Source of the DNA: Rouxiella sp. S1S-2
Lineage (GTDB): Bacteria > Pseudomonadota > Gammaproteobacteria > Enterobacterales > Enterobacteriaceae
Assembly: GCF_009208105.1 (NCBI RefSeq)
Contig: NZ_WFKL01000001.1
Span: 3,906,001-3,970,000, forward strand
Direction: 5' to 3'
DNA: 64,000 nt
This document shows, piece by piece, positions 1 through 11,452 of this stretch. Below the pieces are notes generated by a model. The model had not been told where the DNA came from. It saw only the letters and a list, made by a program, of their open reading frames with translations, and did not search any database. The position numbers were made by a program, and so were the translations under genes. Positions within the stretch are counted from its first letter, which is position 1; each line of letters opens with the position of its first letter.

Positions 1-1694
1 CTGCCGCCCTGAACAGTAGACGAGATGCGCGCATCATTCCAGCCGGTATCCTGCAGCAGCATGTTAGCCAACTCGGAGGCTTTGTTTACCCTCACACAGC
101 CTGAGCTCAACGCACGCGAGTCTCGTTGGAACAGATTATGGTTTGGCGTGTCGTGAAGATAAATCGCATCCGAACTCGGCATGTTGAACTTGTAACGGCC
201 CAGCGCACTCATCGAACCCGCCTGTTGACGCACGCGATACGGGAAGTGATCGGGAGACACCATGCTCCAGTTGATGGTCGAAGGATCAATCACTTCCGCG
301 TCATTGCTCCAGCCCGAAAGCAGGGTAAAACCGTGCTTTTGCAAATAACCGGGGTCACGGATCACTTTGGGTACAATATCCTGGCGCACCAGCGTAGTCG
401 GCACGTTCCACGGCGGATTAAGCACTACGTTGCTGAGCACGCTGCTCATCAACGGCGTTTTGCGGCTTGGACGACCAACGATGACGCGTGACGAGAGGAC
501 TTCATTGCCATTGAGATAATACTTCAAAGAATAGTTGGGAATGTTCACCATAATTCCGTTGGTGACGTCACCCGGCAGAATGCGCAAACGCTGTATGTTC
601 AACGCCAGCAGCGTTGCTCTGAGGCGCGGCGAAGCATTTAGCCACTGACGCGTGCCTGGGCCAATAATTCCATCAGCCTCTATTCCCTGCCATTTTTGAA
701 AACGTTTAACGGCTTCAACCAAATCCGGCGAATACTGATTATCCGCCACGGTAACGACCGGCGTCGCGGTGGCCTGCGAGGCTGCAGGCTGAGTTGAATC
801 TGGCGTTGGCGTTGGCAATACGTCTTGTACCGAGGTAGCGGAAGGGCTCACGGCAGGCGTCGGTTTTTGCGTCTTGTCAGCCGTTTCATCTACCGAAAAA
901 TCTTCGACATTATTACTGGTGGTATTTTGTGCAATCGTTTCAGCCGTCGGCTTCGGGGTAGAGGTATCCGTTACATCAATCATTGTCTGACTACGTTCGA
1001 GGATCTGGCGCAGCGCCGGCACATCATTGCTGATTTGCCCAGGACGCAGGCTCACCAGACTGGTCATTTGCGGCCACGTCTGCGAATCCGCCAGTAGGGT
1101 TCTTAGCGCAGCATGCATTTTCTTATACTGCGGATGCTGAGGCTCCAGCGTCGTGACATAGTGCGCCGTGGTGCCGTGGCGTACGGCAAGCTGCCACTGA
1201 TTGATAACGGTCAGTGGCGGCGTGGTCATTTTATAAGGCGTATTGCTGTACAGCCAATTGCTGCCGTTAACTTCGACGCCGCTGGTGAATTGCAAATAAC
1301 CGAGCATCGCATCGGACAGCACCACATCACGCGCCATACCCTTAATGCTGGGATCGGTTAGCCATCTAACCCATTGGGTAAACTGCGGCTGCACCCCAGA
1401 AATAGCCAGCTCGGCGAGTTGCTGCTGGAATTGATGAATTGCGTCGCGGTCTTGCCACATCGGCTGCATGTGATTCGCGGCGTAAAGAGAAGACAGAGTA
1501 GAGAGATAAAGCGGCTTTACGCCAACGGGCAGCTCGGCCTGCAGGTGGTTCATACTCTGCACGCTAGAAAGCGTGGTGGTTTTAACCGGCATAGTCGGCA
1601 TTGCCGCATAGCTCTGGGTTAATGGGGCAATACTGGCCGCCAACAAACTGCTGGCCATCAGCACCCTGAGAGACTCATTACGCTTAAGCATCAT
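1..1694 (-). CDS. ldtD: L,D-transpeptidase LdtD (YcbB), C-terminus cut by window edge
   Basis: Periplasmic enzyme making 3-3 peptidoglycan cross-links that bypass penicillin-binding proteins. Reading the minus strand from ATG at 1694 gives an open frame of 564 codons to the window edge. A signal peptide covers about residues 1-31 and a peptidoglycan-binding repeat ([17 protein letters not shown]) lies mid-protein. The YkuD catalytic domain ends in the active-site motif SGCVRV, with the catalytic Cys near residue 533 (bases 96-98). Two adjacent ATGs (1694 and 1691) follow GAGG. The family is about 615 residues, so roughly 50 C-terminal residues lie outside. The gene sits downstream of mukB as in E. 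coli but behind a clear terminator, so it is probably transcribed on its own. The identity is from domain order, catalytic motif and context. Confidence 0.93.
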   Translation of the reverse strand, partial: MMLKRNESLRVLMASSLLAASIAPLTQSYAAMPTMPVKTTTLSSVQSMNHLQAELPVGVKPLYLSTLSSLYAANHMQPMWQDRDAIHQFQQQLAELAISGVQPQFTQWVRWLTDPSIKGMARDVVLSDAMLGYLQFTSGVEVNGSNWLYSNTPYKMTTPPLTVINQWQLAVRHGTTAHYVTTLEPQHPQYKKMHAALRTLLADSQTWPQMTSLVSLRPGQISNDVPALRQILERSQTMIDVTDTSTPKPTAETIAQNTTSNNVEDFSVDETADKTQKPTPAVSPSATSVQDVLPTPTPDSTQPAASQATATPVVTVADNQYSPDLVEAVKRFQKWQGIEADGIIGPGTRQWLNASPRLRATLLALNIQRLRILPGDVTNGIMVNIPNYSLKYYLNGNEVLSSRVIVGRPSRKTPLMSSVLSNVVLNPPWNVPTTLVRQDIVPKVIRDPGYLQKHGFTLLSGWSNDAEVIDPSTINWSMVSPDHFPYRVRQQAGSMSALGRYKFNMPSSDAIYLHDTPNHNLFQRDSRALSSGCVRVNKASELANMLLQDTGWNDARISSTVQGG

Positions 1695-2023
1695 TCCCTG
1701 CCTCACTTAAATACCATAAAAGCGACATCGCTAAATGACTGCCAGAAACTGCCCGTAGATTAAGTATATAGACAGAATGTTAACTTTGCTCAGGTCCACA
1801 AGATAATTGCCGCCCAAGTCATAACAAGACTTTATGTTACACGCCGGCCGAATTAAAGCTTTCGACCGGTGTTTCTGATTTTTCGCCCTAGGAATGGGTA
1901 AAAAAGCAGCATAAAACAAAAAGCCCCGACCGCTATTATTCAGTCAGGGCTTTCCGTTGGGCAATCAATTATCTGCCCTTCTTTGTTAGTAAAAGTTGCA
2001 AGTAAATGTAGCTAATACAAAGA
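1695..2023. other. mukB-ldtD intergenic region
   Basis: 329 bases without a credible gene. It holds the mukB terminator near 1915-1954 and must hold the ldtD promoter on the minus strand, but no convincing hexamer pair could be assigned. The 62-codon reading frame in it lacks a ribosome site and crosses toward the terminator, so it is not called. Confidence 0.6.
1915..1954 (-). terminator. Intrinsic terminator after mukB
   Basis: On the minus strand, AAAGCCCTGACTG pairs with CGGTCGGGGCTTT across a short AATAATAG loop (one or two mismatches or wobbles), followed by a T-rich tail. It lies about 70 bases past the mukB stop and ends the cmoM-mukFEB operon. Confidence 0.85.
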
Positions 2024-5000
2024 CTAGCCTTCAGCGGCGATATCAGCCTCCGTCTTTTCTATAGCAGGAAGCTCGGCAGCAAAGCCTCTCAGGCCCACCA
2101 CGTGAACGTGCTCGGTATTCTGGAATACTTTACGCACCAGCTTGTACGTGGTGCCTTTCTCGGGACTGATATTCTCCGGTGCAGCGATAATCAGCTGCAT
2201 CTGCAGGCGGTCGCAGAGCTCAAACAGCGTAGCGATCGACTTGGCATCCAGACGGGCAGCCTCATCAAGGAACAGCAGGCGGCAAGGTGAAATGTCTTTT
2301 CCGCGCAGGCGGCTCGACTCATCCTCCCAACTCTGCACTACCATGACCAGAATCGACATCCCAGTACCGATAGCTTCACCGGTCGATAGCGCCCCACTCT
2401 CTGCGCGCAGCCAGCCGTCGGAACCGCGGTTAACCTCAACTTCCATCTCAAGATAGTTACGATAGTCCAACAGCTCTTCGCCAATGGTTTGCGGCGTACG
2501 CTGCCCCATATCAATCTGCGGATTCAGGCGCTGATACAGCTTGGCCAACGCCTCCGAGAAGGTAAGACGATTGCTGGTAAACAAGTCCTGATGCTGCTCC
2601 TGCTGCTCTGAAAGCACGTCGAGCAGACCGGCATGAGCCTCGCGCACGTTAACATTCAAGCGCACACTTTTCACTTGTCCAAAGGCTACGGCCTGTAATC
2701 CCTGGTTCAGCTGGCGGATGCGGTTTTGCTCGCGCTGAATGGTTTTACGAATAATGTTAGCCACGCTTTTTGAGCTAATCGCCAGCTGTTGCTCACGCGC
2801 AGTCAGCTCTTCGGTCAATCGACCCAGCTCGATTTCCATCTGTTCAATGGCTTCGACAGGATCGTCGGTGCGAATGATATCCTGACGAATACGCTCGCGC
2901 AGATGCTGATAAACCGCAATGTAAAACTGGATTTTTCGTTCAGGACGTTTAGGATCCTCGGACATGCGCAGCACGTCGCGAAGGTGTTCATTATCGGCCA
3001 CCGCCAGGCGCAGCGCACCCAGTGATTTATCTGACATAGAACGCAGCTCGTCGCCGTCCATGTAGGCCAACTCGCGACGGTGCAGACGACGCTCAACGCC
3101 GTTATCTTTCACCAGACGCATTACCGCACACCAGCCCGCCTTCGCGGTAACCACCTGTTCACGACTCTGATGATAATCGCGTTCAAGCTTGCGCAGTTTC
3201 TTCTGCAGGTTGTCCATTTCGGCTTCGCAGAAGGTGATCTGTTTTTCGAGCTGATTACAGCGTGCACGGTTAGTGCTAAGCAACTGATTCAGTTCATCAC
3301 GACGTGCACGGGCGCGAGCTTCGGCATTCGGATCGGCCTGAACGCCGATATCCTGCAGCTCCTGACCCAGCTCTTTGAGCATGTCACGCTTGGCTTCAAA
3401 CGAGCTTTTAAGTGAGGCCAAGACCTGGCTGTACTGCGTATACTGCGTTTGATGCTGACGAACCTGCTCGCGAGCACGACTGCGCTCGCCTTCGGCGCTT
3501 TCGAGACGATGGCGCAGCTTGTCATTCAAATCAGAGTTTTCGGTCAGCATGCCGGCAGAGTCGGTATAGCCAAAGTGCGCACGACGCTGTACGACTTCCG
3601 TCAGGGCAAAGGCCTGCTGCTTGGCAAGGCGTTGGCTGTGCTGCGCCTGCGCATAATCTTCTTTTAATTGCTCATGCTGCTCAGGGTCACTTTGCAGTAC
3701 TGAAACCAGTGGCTCAAGTTTGGCCAGCGAAACGCCGTGCAGTTGAATGAAACGCGCCGCGTCCTGGGCTTCGTCAAGCTCTTCGCGCAGCTCTTCAACC
3801 CGGTCAATGAGCGTTTCATCACACAGTAAACCGACGCGAGGCTGTAACTTGTTAAGCAAGGCGGCGGCGTCTTTTGCCTGATCGTACTGCTGGCGCTGCT
3901 GCTGATTCTGACCTTCGTGGGCATTCAGTGCGCGCTCAAGCTCGCCGCGACGACCGCTTAAGGCGCGAATATCCGCTTCTGGATCGGTATCAAAGGCAAC
4001 CGCAAGATGGCTGCCGATAAAGCGGCTGAAAGCCTGGTGCGAACGCTGGATTTTCTGTACGTCAAATGACAGATTGGCATAGCGCTCAGAGAGGTTTTCA
4101 CGCTCTTTGTGCAGCACTTCAAGACGATTTTCACGGGCGGCGCGGCCAAACAGCGGCACTTCCGGATAGTGAGAATAGCGCCATTGACGATCGCCCGTTT
4201 TCACCAGCACGGCTTTTTGCATCTCTTCGACCGCAAAAACGCTGTCATCGAACGACTGCGGATCCCCTTCGATCAGATACAGGTCTTCAGGGCAGTCATC
4301 GAGTCCGTCGAGCTGGTCGCGAATACAAGACAGGTCAGGCACCACAATCGCATGACGCGATGGGCCATACAGCGCAGAGAAGTAAGGTGCATCGTCGAGG
4401 GTCACGTCGTCATAAATTTCTGAAAGCAGCACGCCACCAAAACGTTCGGCTAGCGCAATCATCCGCGAATCTTCTGCACCGCTCGGTTGGCTTAGTCGGG
4501 TGATTTGGCCTTCAATTTTACGCTTGCGGGCCGCGACCTGGTCACGCTCAACCGTGGTATCACGTTCCGTTTCAAGCAGCTGCTGCATGAACTCGGTGAC
4601 CTGCTGGCTGTTTTCCAGCGGCTCTTTACTCTGTTCACTCAGCTGGGTCAATGCGTCCTGCGCCGCCAGCCAAACCGGCGCGCGGGCGGTCAACTCACGG
4701 ATGCGAGACTGTATCTGCTCAAGCTCCTGACGCATTTCCATGCGGCGCTCACCGGCCTGGGAAACGGTGACTGAAAGCTCTTCAATTTGCACATCCAGCT
4801 CGCGCTGCAGCTCGTCGAGATCTTCCGGCTGAACGTCCTGACCGGTGCGCTTACAGAATTCCTGAAGCTGACGTTCGGCGTCCTGCTGTTCGCGCAGGCG
4901 GTTTTCAAGTTCGGTCAAACGCATGCGTAACGGCTCAACGCGCTCGGCCTGATGCTGCTGCGAAGACCAGTCACGCAGGAGTTCACGCGCGGTTTGCCAC

Positions 5001-6481
5001 GCGGCACTGCGGCTCACTTCACCGGCAATTTTCACCACCAGCTGATAGGCGTTTTCAAACTGACTGTGCGCGGCCTGCGCTACGCTCATTTTCTGTTCAA
5101 GCATCAGCAGTGTGTCGGTGGCTTCCAGCTCACGAGCGTGGAAAGTCTCGAGCCAGTCTTCACTATTTTCAAGCGCAAGGTCTGGCAGCTGGCAAAGCTC
5201 GCGGGCACGTTCAATCGCCTGCAACGCCTGCTGATATTGAATGGCGCGCGTTTGCTGCACGTCAAGTGCTTGCTGGTAATCCGCCAACTGGCTTTTCAGT
5301 TCGTCGACTTCAAGCTCGGCAGCTTCGGCGCGCGCTTCGTGTTCGGCGTGCAGTTCGCTGGCTTCGGCAACGACTTCATTTTGCTCTTCAAGGCGGTAGG
5401 TCAGCTCTTCCAAATCTGACTGGTAGCGCTCAATTTTTTCCTGCTGGCGCATGGCCGTTTGCACCAGATTCAGGTGGTCGCTGGCAGCCTGATAGTCAGT
5501 TTCGAGGTCACTCTGCGAACCGCTCTGCTCCGACAGTTCACGCGCCATCTCAACGTGGCGATACTGCTCACTGGCCAGCTGTTTACGGCTGGTCAGCAGT
5601 TCGTTACGCAGCACCATCGCGCCGTCAAGATGAATGCGCCGTTCGTTGGCGTGGCGCATATAGTCCGCGGCTACGTAGGAGGTGGCCTCTGAAATAAGAT
5701 GCTTAAACAGGTCGCGGTCTGACTGCGTAACGCGGATCGCTTCGAGCGTCATGCGATTTTCACGCAGCGCCGCCTCCATATCCTGGAAGGCTTTACGCAC
5801 GCCGCTGTTTTCTGGCAACAGGTAGTCGCGCAGCGAGCGTGTAATGGCGCTTGAGATCCCACCGTACAGCGAGGCCTCAATCAGTCGATAAAACTTACTG
5901 CGGTCGGAGGCTGAACGAAGACGACGCGGGATAACGCCCAGGTCAAACATCAGCGAGTGGTAATCGGTGATGGAGTTGAATTGTTTGAACTGCACCCCTT
6001 CCATCTCTTCGACGCGCTCTTTCAGCTCCTGCAAAGACAGCACGCGAGCCTGACGTTCACCGACGGTTTCAGTAAGAATTTCCGTCGGTTGAACTGAGGT
6101 AGGCAGCCCCTGAATGGTAAAGGGTTTAATGTCGACTTTACGGTCGCGACCGGCAACCTGCTGCAGACGCACGCCAACAATCACGCGCTGATGGCGCGAG
6201 TTGACGACGTCTAGCGTCGAATAACACACGCCCGCGCGCAGCTTACCGTGCAGGCCTTTATCACGAGAACCCGAGGTGGCACCGGCTTCGGTGGTGTTAC
6301 GAAAGTGCAGCAAGGTCAAGTCAGGGATCAGTGCCGTAACGAACGCGGCCATGGTGGTTGACTTACCGGCTCCGTTGCCGCCGGAAAGTGTGGTAACCAG
6401 CGCATCGAGGTCAAAGGTTCTGGCAAAAAAACCGTTCCAGTTGACCAGCGTCAGTGAGCGAAATTTACCGCGTTCAATCAT
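2024..6481 (-). CDS. mukB: Chromosome partition protein MukB (SMC-like condensin ATPase)
   Basis: SMC-like subunit of the MukBEF condensin, which compacts and segregates the chromosome. The 1485 residues are the usual length. A Walker A motif GGNGAGKS lies at about 34-41, followed by long coiled-coil arms with a central hinge. The C-terminal ATPase half carries the signature LSTGEA near 1365 and Walker B LLFLDE near 1402, so two heads form a composite ATPase. The ATG overlaps the mukE stop as ATGA (6478-6481), implying translational coupling. It is the last gene of cmoM-mukF-mukE-mukB. In E. coli it also binds topoisomerase IV. The call is firm. Confidence 0.99.
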   Translation of the reverse strand: MIERGKFRSLTLVNWNGFFARTFDLDALVTTLSGGNGAGKSTTMAAFVTALIPDLTLLHFRNTTEAGATSGSRDKGLHGKLRAGVCYSTLDVVNSRHQRVIVGVRLQQVAGRDRKVDIKPFTIQGLPTSVQPTEILTETVGERQARVLSLQELKERVEEMEGVQFKQFNSITDYHSLMFDLGVIPRRLRSASDRSKFYRLIEASLYGGISSAITRSLRDYLLPENSGVRKAFQDMEAALRENRMTLEAIRVTQSDRDLFKHLISEATSYVAADYMRHANERRIHLDGAMVLRNELLTSRKQLASEQYRHVEMARELSEQSGSQSDLETDYQAASDHLNLVQTAMRQQEKIERYQSDLEELTYRLEEQNEVVAEASELHAEHEARAEAAELEVDELKSQLADYQQALDVQQTRAIQYQQALQAIERARELCQLPDLALENSEDWLETFHARELEATDTLLMLEQKMSVAQAAHSQFENAYQLVVKIAGEVSRSAAWQTARELLRDWSSQQHQAERVEPLRMRLTELENRLREQQDAERQLQEFCKRTGQDVQPEDLDELQRELDVQIEELSVTVSQAGERRMEMRQELEQIQSRIRELTARAPVWLAAQDALTQLSEQSKEPLENSQQVTEFMQQLLETERDTTVERDQVAARKRKIEGQITRLSQPSGAEDSRMIALAERFGGVLLSEIYDDVTLDDAPYFSALYGPSRHAIVVPDLSCIRDQLDGLDDCPEDLYLIEGDPQSFDDSVFAVEEMQKAVLVKTGDRQWRYSHYPEVPLFGRAARENRLEVLHKERENLSERYANLSFDVQKIQRSHQAFSRFIGSHLAVAFDTDPEADIRALSGRRGELERALNAHEGQNQQQRQQYDQAKDAAALLNKLQPRVGLLCDETLIDRVEELREELDEAQDAARFIQLHGVSLAKLEPLVSVLQSDPEQHEQLKEDYAQAQHSQRLAKQQAFALTEVVQRRAHFGYTDSAGMLTENSDLNDKLRHRLESAEGERSRAREQVRQHQTQYTQYSQVLASLKSSFEAKRDMLKELGQELQDIGVQADPNAEARARARRDELNQLLSTNRARCNQLEKQITFCEAEMDNLQKKLRKLERDYHQSREQVVTAKAGWCAVMRLVKDNGVERRLHRRELAYMDGDELRSMSDKSLGALRLAVADNEHLRDVLRMSEDPKRPERKIQFYIAVYQHLRERIRQDIIRTDDPVEAIEQMEIELGRLTEELTAREQQLAISSKSVANIIRKTIQREQNRIRQLNQGLQAVAFGQVKSVRLNVNVREAHAGLLDVLSEQQEQHQDLFTSNRLTFSEALAKLYQRLNPQIDMGQRTPQTIGEELLDYRNYLEMEVEVNRGSDGWLRAESGALSTGEAIGTGMSILVMVVQSWEDESSRLRGKDISPCRLLFLDEAARLDAKSIATLFELCDRLQMQLIIAAPENISPEKGTTYKLVRKVFQNTEHVHVVGLRGFAAELPAIEKTEADIAAEG

Positions 6482-7206
6482 TCCTGTTCATCCTCTACAG
6501 CTTCTGGCCCATTGTCTGCCTGCGCTTCGCTCTCGTCATTTTCATCATTGAGCGACAGGCTGTTTTCAATTGGCATCGCTTCGCCATCGCGGATCATACG
6601 CAGCTGCGCTTCCCGCGCGTCGTCACCGCTGCGAACATCTGCTCCAAAGCGGAACACGGCTTCGGTAATTCTAAACTTGGTGCTGTCAGCGCCCATAAAA
6701 TAAACCATGCCAAGTCGGCGCAGTCGGTTGAGCGAAGTTCTGACTTTTTCCTGAAGTTTTTGTCTGTCGAGATCTGAACCGGTAGACCGCTGGTTGACGT
6801 ATTTCAGCAGCTTGCTTTCATCAGCCAAACTCAGCAATTCATCATATAACTCTTGCTGAGTAAAAATGCCTTCATGCGCCAGACGCTCTGGGCTAAGGTA
6901 CAGATAACATAGAATTTTCCCAACCATCATATCCAGTTCTGATAATACAGAACGTGGAATAAGCGTGGTTGAGCGCGGACGAAGGTAGAAGAAACCCTCA
7001 GGTGCGCGGATCAGCTCAACGCTGTAACGGCTGTAAAAAAGTTCGATTTCATCCTGATAATCCATCAGGAAAGCGTGATTATCTAATTCATCAATACCGA
7101 TATGACGGCCAGAGCGAAGCTGACTGTCAAGAGCCGGAAACAGGGAATTAGCCAACGCCTGTGCCAGCTTGGCTGGCATTATTTGTTCAATATTTGTCGA
7201 TGACAT
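6478..7206 (-). CDS. mukE: Chromosome partition protein MukE
   Basis: Winged-helix accessory (kite) subunit that dimerises and bridges MukF and the MukB heads. The start at 7206 (MSSTNIEQ) gives 242 residues and matches the family N-terminus. A longer frame begins at 7326, but its extra 40 residues overlap mukF and have no family counterpart. The gene begins 20 bases inside the end of mukF and its TGA overlaps the mukB ATG, so all three muk genes are translationally coupled in a fixed stoichiometry. The acidic C-terminal tail is typical. The family, with E. coli MukE near 234 residues, supports the call. Confidence 0.97.
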   Translation of the reverse strand: MSSTNIEQIMPAKLAQALANSLFPALDSQLRSGRHIGIDELDNHAFLMDYQDEIELFYSRYSVELIRAPEGFFYLRPRSTTLIPRSVLSELDMMVGKILCYLYLSPERLAHEGIFTQQELYDELLSLADESKLLKYVNQRSTGSDLDRQKLQEKVRTSLNRLRRLGMVYFMGADSTKFRITEAVFRFGADVRSGDDAREAQLRMIRDGEAMPIENSLSLNDENDESEAQADNGPEAVEDEQE

Positions 7207-8512
7207 GGGCCTGCACCTTGGCTCCGTAATCATTGATTGCCTGCCACTGTGCCGGCAACCCTGAAAAATCTGCTTCAGCCACACCAAGGCGTACTGCCTG
7301 GTCGACCATGATTCGCGCCACATCAAAATGTCGCACGCGTGGATACTGTTCGAGATAATCGCGCATCACCAGTCCCAGATTCAGCGGTACTTTATCCTGC
7401 TGATACACCAGCAGGGCTTTCTCAATCAGCGCCGCCAGCTGTTCGCGGATTTCGCTAAACTCTTCAAACTCGAGGTCTTCCGGCAGTTCACCGGTCACCT
7501 CGTCACTGCGCAGCGCCAGCTCTTCGTCACGCATATCGAGTAAACGATCGGCATTGGCAAAGGTCAGCGTCCACGGATTGTCAAAATAGTTTTGCACCGA
7601 CAGGCGTAAACGCTGCGCAAATACGCGGTTTTTATCCATATCGATGGCGGTACGAATAAACTTGTGCACGTGGCGGTCGTAACCAATCCACAGGTCGATA
7701 GCCTGCTGTCCCCAACTTGTGATGCGGTCGAGCTTATTCTGCAGGTCGTACACCAGCTTATCGATAAAGCCCAACTCTTCAGGACCGGTCAGCGTGGCAT
7801 CCTGAATACGCAGCAAGTGAGCCTGCAGCAGATCTCCCGCAGCCTCCAGCGTATCCTGAAGCTCGCGCAGCGTACCTGACGTTTCGGATAACAGCAGTTC
7901 ACAGCTGGAAATAGCCGCGCGCCAGTCTTTGCTTAACAACGCCGCGATGTCGTCTTTCACGCCCTGCTGCTGCTCGTCCATGATGCGTTGCGTCATGTCG
8001 ATGCTGTCGAAAATCTCGGCGACGGAGTATTTCAGCGGGGCAAAAACGTTGCGATGCCAATGGAACTCGTCACCGCCTTCATCGGCGGCGTCCGCCGCGC
8101 GCTTAAGCTCCTGGGCAACGATAGACAGTTGCATAGATAAACGCAGCGTCGAAAACTCGCGCTGGCGAATGTAATAATCGGTGATTCCGATACCCAGAGG
8201 GGTTAAACGATAAATGGCGTTGCCGTCTGCCAGTTCACTGACAAAACGGTTAAGCAAACGTTGGCGCACCATATCATTGATGGCATTGTTGGCACGCACG
8301 GTGATGGTTTCATTGGTTTGCTCAAACCCCTTGCTGACGTGGCGAAACGCGTCAATCAGTTCGCCTTCGCTCATCTCTCCATCCAGACGCTCGCCATTGA
8401 GTGTGGCAATCGCCAGAAGAAAGGCCAGTCGCTCCGTCGGCAATGAAATTGAGAAATCATTTTTACGTGCCCAGGCGACCAGTTCAGGGACGGTCTGGGA
8501 AAACTCACTCAT
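7187..8512 (-). CDS. mukF: Chromosome partition protein MukF (kleisin)
   Basis: Kleisin subunit of the MukBEF condensin. It has 441 residues, matching the family (440 in E. coli). The N-terminal winged-helix dimerisation domain is followed by a helical bundle and an acidic linker (around [13 protein letters not shown]) leading to the C-terminal winged helix that contacts MukB heads. The start at 8512 is preceded by GGAAGGA with good spacing, lying inside the end of cmoM (4-base overlap 8509-8512). The order cmoM-mukF-mukE-mukB is conserved across enterics. No missing segment is visible. Confidence 0.98.
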   Translation of the reverse strand: MSEFSQTVPELVAWARKNDFSISLPTERLAFLLAIATLNGERLDGEMSEGELIDAFRHVSKGFEQTNETITVRANNAINDMVRQRLLNRFVSELADGNAIYRLTPLGIGITDYYIRQREFSTLRLSMQLSIVAQELKRAADAADEGGDEFHWHRNVFAPLKYSVAEIFDSIDMTQRIMDEQQQGVKDDIAALLSKDWRAAISSCELLLSETSGTLRELQDTLEAAGDLLQAHLLRIQDATLTGPEELGFIDKLVYDLQNKLDRITSWGQQAIDLWIGYDRHVHKFIRTAIDMDKNRVFAQRLRLSVQNYFDNPWTLTFANADRLLDMRDEELALRSDEVTGELPEDLEFEEFSEIREQLAALIEKALLVYQQDKVPLNLGLVMRDYLEQYPRVRHFDVARIMVDQAVRLGVAEADFSGLPAQWQAINDYGAKVQAHVIDKY

Positions 8513-9333
8513 AATTCGTCCTTCCGATCGGGTTTGTGCGCCATCACGTGGATGTAACGCCCCAAACTAACAAAAGGCTCCTGTCGGCAATAACGCTGTT
8601 CCAGCGCCAGAAGCTCGTCAAAATCCTGCTTATGCTGTTGCCTGTTCCGCAGATAGTCATGGAAAACCCTTACACCAGTTTTGCCTGTTATCCGTAAACC
8701 CAACTGTTCTAACCACTGGTACACCTGACTAGGCTCCAGAGGATGGTCGGGCAGCAACGAGCTTTTTTTTATTTTGGGTAACCCTGCTTCGACGTGGCCA
8801 AAATTACCCAGCACCATATGGCGCATCACCAAACCATTGACGTTATAAAACATCAATGAAAGTGCGCCGCCCGGTAACAGGCAGTCGATTAATGCTTTTA
8901 GTGCTTCTTGTGGTTCAGCCAGCCATTCAATCACAGCATGAAACAATATCAGATCAACCGGCTGTTCCAAATACTGTGCGATGTCTTGAGCGGGACATTG
9001 TACGAATTGCATGTTGTCGCTCACACCTTTTTCGGCGGCGGCGGCTTTTGCCCGCTTGATCATCTCACCTGAAAGATCGCACAACAATACCTGATGTCCT
9101 AAAGCGGCCAATTCGCAGGCCATTTGCCCTTCACCGCCGCCCGCATCGAGTATACGCAAAGGACGCTGGGGAAGCTCGGTTAAAAGCCCGCGCAAATCTT
9201 GCCCAAGCACTGCCTGGCGAATAAGTCCTTTAGTCGTACCGTAGATATTGCGAGAAAATTTTTCTGCCATATCATCGAAATTGCGACCCTGTGGTGAAGG
9301 TTCCTCAACCACTGTACGTTTTTTTTTGCTCAA
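8509..9333 (-). CDS. cmoM: tRNA 5-carboxymethoxyuridine methyltransferase CmoM (SmtA)
   Basis: SAM-dependent methyltransferase that esterifies cmo5U34 in certain tRNAs, first gene of the muk operon. The SAM-binding motif I reads LDAGGGEGQ, followed by the acidic motif LCDLSGEM, and the C-terminal half has the family block [14 protein letters not shown]. The start is uncertain. The only early candidates are TTG at 9333 and GTG at 9312, with no ATG before the conserved RNFDD block near residue 17. The TTG frame runs through a tract of nine A residues right after the start. The family usually starts about 14 residues later, where no standard start codon exists. The function call is firm, the exact N-terminus is not. 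Confidence 0.93.
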   Translation of the reverse strand: MSKKKRTVVEEPSPQGRNFDDMAEKFSRNIYGTTKGLIRQAVLGQDLRGLLTELPQRPLRILDAGGGEGQMACELAALGHQVLLCDLSGEMIKRAKAAAAEKGVSDNMQFVQCPAQDIAQYLEQPVDLILFHAVIEWLAEPQEALKALIDCLLPGGALSLMFYNVNGLVMRHMVLGNFGHVEAGLPKIKKSSLLPDHPLEPSQVYQWLEQLGLRITGKTGVRVFHDYLRNRQQHKQDFDELLALEQRYCRQEPFVSLGRYIHVMAHKPDRKDEL

Positions 9334-9464
9334 CTTTTTGTTTTACCAATAGGTATACGAACCGGTTATGCTGCTATTTTGGCACAGGCTGGCCTAGAAT
9401 AAATCATCCTGGCCGAGAATCTCGCCCGGATGCCGTTTTTTCACCCAAAAGAGACGATTATCTG

Positions 9465-10247
9465 ATGTTTTTTACCCTAAAAAAGTTTGTCGGCGGCCTG
9501 CTGATGCCCTTGCCACTTTTACTGATAATCATGGCGATAGCACTGAGTCTACTCTGGTTTAGCCGACGGCAAAAAATGGGAAAAGTGATATTTTTGGTCG
9601 GTTGGTTGCTGCTGGGGCTATTAAGCCTTCAACCGGTGGCCGACAGTCTGCTCCGTCCGCTGGAAAACACCTATCCAACCTATCACGGCGGGACTCAGCT
9701 TAATTACGTCGTGGTGCTGGGCGGTGGTTATACTTACAACCCGCAGTGGGCACCGAGTTCGAATTTAATCAATAACAGCTTACCCAGAGTCACTGAAGGA
9801 ATAAGAATTTATTTAATGAATCCGGGGTCAAAACTGATTTTTACCGGCGCAGCAGTCCCCGGTAACCCGGTGAGTAGTGCAGCAACGGCGGCAAAAGTGG
9901 CTGAAAGCCTGGGTGTACCGGCAACGGATATTATCACTCTCGACCAGCCACGAGACACGCATCAGGAAGCTCAGCAGGTAGCGCAGCGCATTGGGCATCA
10001 AAATTTTGCACTGGTAACGTCGGCCAATCATCTGCCGCGCGCGATGGTATTTTTTCAAGAGCAAGGTTTGGCCCCTGTTCCGGCGCCTGCCAATCAGTTG
10101 GCAATAGATTCGCCGCTGAATATCTGGGAAAAAGCCGTGCCGCAGTCTCTCTACTTAGCCCATTCAGAACGCGCCTGGTATGAAACGCTGGGGCGAATCT
10201 GGCAGTATTTCACCGGTAAAACGGCACCCGCGCAGTCAGCAAATTGA
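9465..10247 (+). CDS. elyC: Envelope biogenesis factor ElyC (DUF218)
   Basis: Inner-membrane protein needed for peptidoglycan assembly at low temperature in E. coli, probably through undecaprenyl-phosphate lipid carrier metabolism. The start at 9465 (MFFTLKKF) gives 260 residues, as in the family. Two transmembrane segments fill residues 1-60 and a periplasmic DUF218 domain follows with VVLGGGYTYNPQ, SSNLINNSLPR and TSANHLPRAM. The longer frame from 9291 overlaps divergent cmoM and is rejected. It is transcribed away from cmoM and convergent with kdsB, with a shared terminator between. The call rests on close matching to E. coli YcbC. Confidence 0.95.
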   Translation: MFFTLKKFVGGLLMPLPLLLIIMAIALSLLWFSRRQKMGKVIFLVGWLLLGLLSLQPVADSLLRPLENTYPTYHGGTQLNYVVVLGGGYTYNPQWAPSSNLINNSLPRVTEGIRIYLMNPGSKLIFTGAAVPGNPVSSAATAAKVAESLGVPATDIITLDQPRDTHQEAQQVAQRIGHQNFALVTSANHLPRAMVFFQEQGLAPVPAPANQLAIDSPLNIWEKAVPQSLYLAHSERAWYETLGRIWQYFTGKTAPAQSAN

Positions 10248-10262
10248 GAATCTGAATAAAAA

Positions 10263-10292
10263 ATAAGGCCACTGCGTAGAGGGTGGCCTTTC
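10263..10292. terminator. Bidirectional terminator between elyC and kdsB
   Basis: AAGGCCAC (10265-10272) pairs with GTGGCCTT (10283-10290) across a short loop. It is preceded by an A-rich run and followed by TCT, so it can end transcription from either side. It lies 17 bases past the elyC stop and 15 bases past the kdsB stop on the other strand. Confidence 0.85.
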
Positions 10293-10305
10293 TGGCAGAC
10301 GGTGC

Positions 10306-11058
10306 TTACTTAGAAGCAAAGAATGCGCGGACGCGTTCCAGGTCTTCTGGCGTATCAACACCAACAGAAGGAATGGCTTTGGCAACGGCAACATGAATTT
10401 TTTCACCGTACCATAGCACGCGCAGTTGCTCGAGCAGCTCGATTTTCTCGAGTGCGCTAGGCTCCCAGGTGACGTAACGACGCACAAAACCCGCGCGGTA
10501 GGCATAAATACCAATGTGGCGCAGGAAGGTGTCACCGATATTTTCTTTTGAGCTAGCAAAGCGCTCTCGGTCCCACGGGATGGTGGCGCGTGAGAAATAG
10601 AGTGCGAAGCCCTGTGCATCCATAACGACTTTCACGGCGTTGGGATTGAAAGCCTCTTCGGCGTCTTCAATCGGCACCGCCAGCGTGGCCATTCCGGCAC
10701 CGCACTGAGCCAAATTCTCGGCAACCTGACGCACGATAACAGGCGGAATAAGGGGCTCATCGCCCTGCAAATTAACAATAATTTCATCGTCGGCAAAGCC
10801 GCAAAGTTCGATGACTTCCGCCAAACGCTCAGTACCCGACTGATGATCGGGACGCGTCATGCAGACTTCGCCCCCGGCCGCTTCAACGGCGGTCTTCACG
10901 TCAGGATGATCGGTAGCCACGATCACGCGTTTGGCTCCGGATTCACGAGCACGCTCCATCACGTGTACGATCATCGGCTTGCCATTAATATCGGCCAGCG
11001 GTTTACCGGGCAAACGGCTAGAAGCGTAGCGAGCAGGAATAATGGCAACAAAACTCAT
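10306..11058 (-). CDS. kdsB: 3-deoxy-manno-octulosonate cytidylyltransferase (CMP-KDO synthetase)
   Basis: Activates KDO with CTP to CMP-KDO for the inner core of lipopolysaccharide, in the cytoplasm. The 250 residues fit the family (248 in E. coli). The nucleotidyltransferase signature [16 protein letters not shown] is at the N-terminus, with VNLQGDEPL and the metal and sugar contact [11 protein letters not shown]. The ATG overlaps the ycaR stop as ATGA (11055-11058), so translation is coupled to ycaR. The neighbours lpxK and msbA act in the same lipid A pathway, although ycaQ and a csp gene separate them here. Confidence 0.98.
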   Translation of the reverse strand: MSFVAIIPARYASSRLPGKPLADINGKPMIVHVMERARESGAKRVIVATDHPDVKTAVEAAGGEVCMTRPDHQSGTERLAEVIELCGFADDEIIVNLQGDEPLIPPVIVRQVAENLAQCGAGMATLAVPIEDAEEAFNPNAVKVVMDAQGFALYFSRATIPWDRERFASSKENIGDTFLRHIGIYAYRAGFVRRYVTWEPSALEKIELLEQLRVLWYGEKIHVAVAKAIPSVGVDTPEDLERVRAFFASK

Positions 11059-11237
11059 GGGTGGATCTCGTCAGCAGAGAGAGAACGGGCTTCTACTTCG
11101 AGTAGCACGGGAATGCCGTCGCGAACAGGATAGGCCAGGCCGTCGGCTTTGCATACCAGCTCTTGAGATTCTTTATTGAAGTACAACTTGCCGTTGCATA
11201 CAGGGCAAGCAACGATTTCGAGTAAACGATGGTCCAT
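11055..11237 (-). CDS. ycaR: Trm112-like small protein YcaR
   Basis: Sixty-residue UPF0434/Trm112-family protein of unsettled function, always next to kdsB in enterics. The start at 11237 ([14 protein letters not shown]) follows a near-perfect AGGAGG, which decides against the longer frame from 11300. The CPVC pair near residues 11-14 and a third Cys near 29 recall a zinc ribbon, but the fourth ligand of eukaryotic Trm112 is absent, so metal binding is uncertain. The stop overlaps the kdsB start. It is probably cotranscribed with kdsB from a promoter near 11317-11345. Confidence 0.93.
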   Translation of the reverse strand: MDHRLLEIVACPVCNGKLYFNKESQELVCKADGLAYPVRDGIPVLLEVEARSLSADEIHP

Positions 11238-11316
11238 AGTTCCTCCTTGAGGCGTAGTTAGAGCACTCATTCTGCGTCTAAAAAAACGGACGGCAGCCAA
11301 GTCATTATGGTGAAAG

Positions 11317-11345
11317 AGAATAGCACAGCCCCCACCTGCCGTTAA
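11317..11345 (-). promoter_or_regulatory. Candidate sigma70 promoter for ycaR-kdsB
   Basis: On the minus strand TTAACG (11345-11340), a 17-base spacer and TATTCT (11322-11317) preceded by TGC form an extended -10 promoter. The predicted start is near 11310, about 70 bases before the ycaR start codon. It is back to back with the plus-strand promoter at 11378. Confidence 0.45.
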
Positions 11346-11377
11346 CTGTCGGCGCTTAAGAAGTTTACTGTTGGATA

Positions 11378-11406
11378 TTGCGAAATGCAGAGCTCAGGCG
11401 TATGAT
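11378..11406 (+). promoter_or_regulatory. Candidate sigma70 promoter of a small plus-strand unit
   Basis: TTGCGA (11378-11383), exactly 17 bases, then TATGAT (11401-11406). The predicted start is near 11413, which falls inside the CRP box at 11411-11426. No annotated-size gene lies downstream, only a 16-codon frame and a hairpin terminator. Confidence 0.5.
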
Positions 11407-11408
11407 TT

Positions 11409-11428
11409 TTTGTGATGTGCGTCACATA
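11409..11428 (+). promoter_or_regulatory. Perfect CRP (cAMP receptor protein) box
   Basis: TGTGATGTGCGTCACA at 11411-11426 matches the consensus TGTGA-N6-TCACA at every defined position, with T-rich and A-rich flanks as in strong sites. Centred at 11418.5, it covers the predicted start site of the promoter at 11378-11406, so CRP would be expected to repress that promoter. It could instead act on the divergent ycaR-kdsB promoter, whose start is about 110 bases away. Confidence 0.7.
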
Positions 11429-11452
11429 AACTCGCCTGTAGAGAGACAAGAA

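Noticed and set aside
1731..1919. 62-codon minus-strand frame between mukB and ldtD
   Set aside because: It starts next to the mukB terminator, lacks a ribosome site and has no family features.
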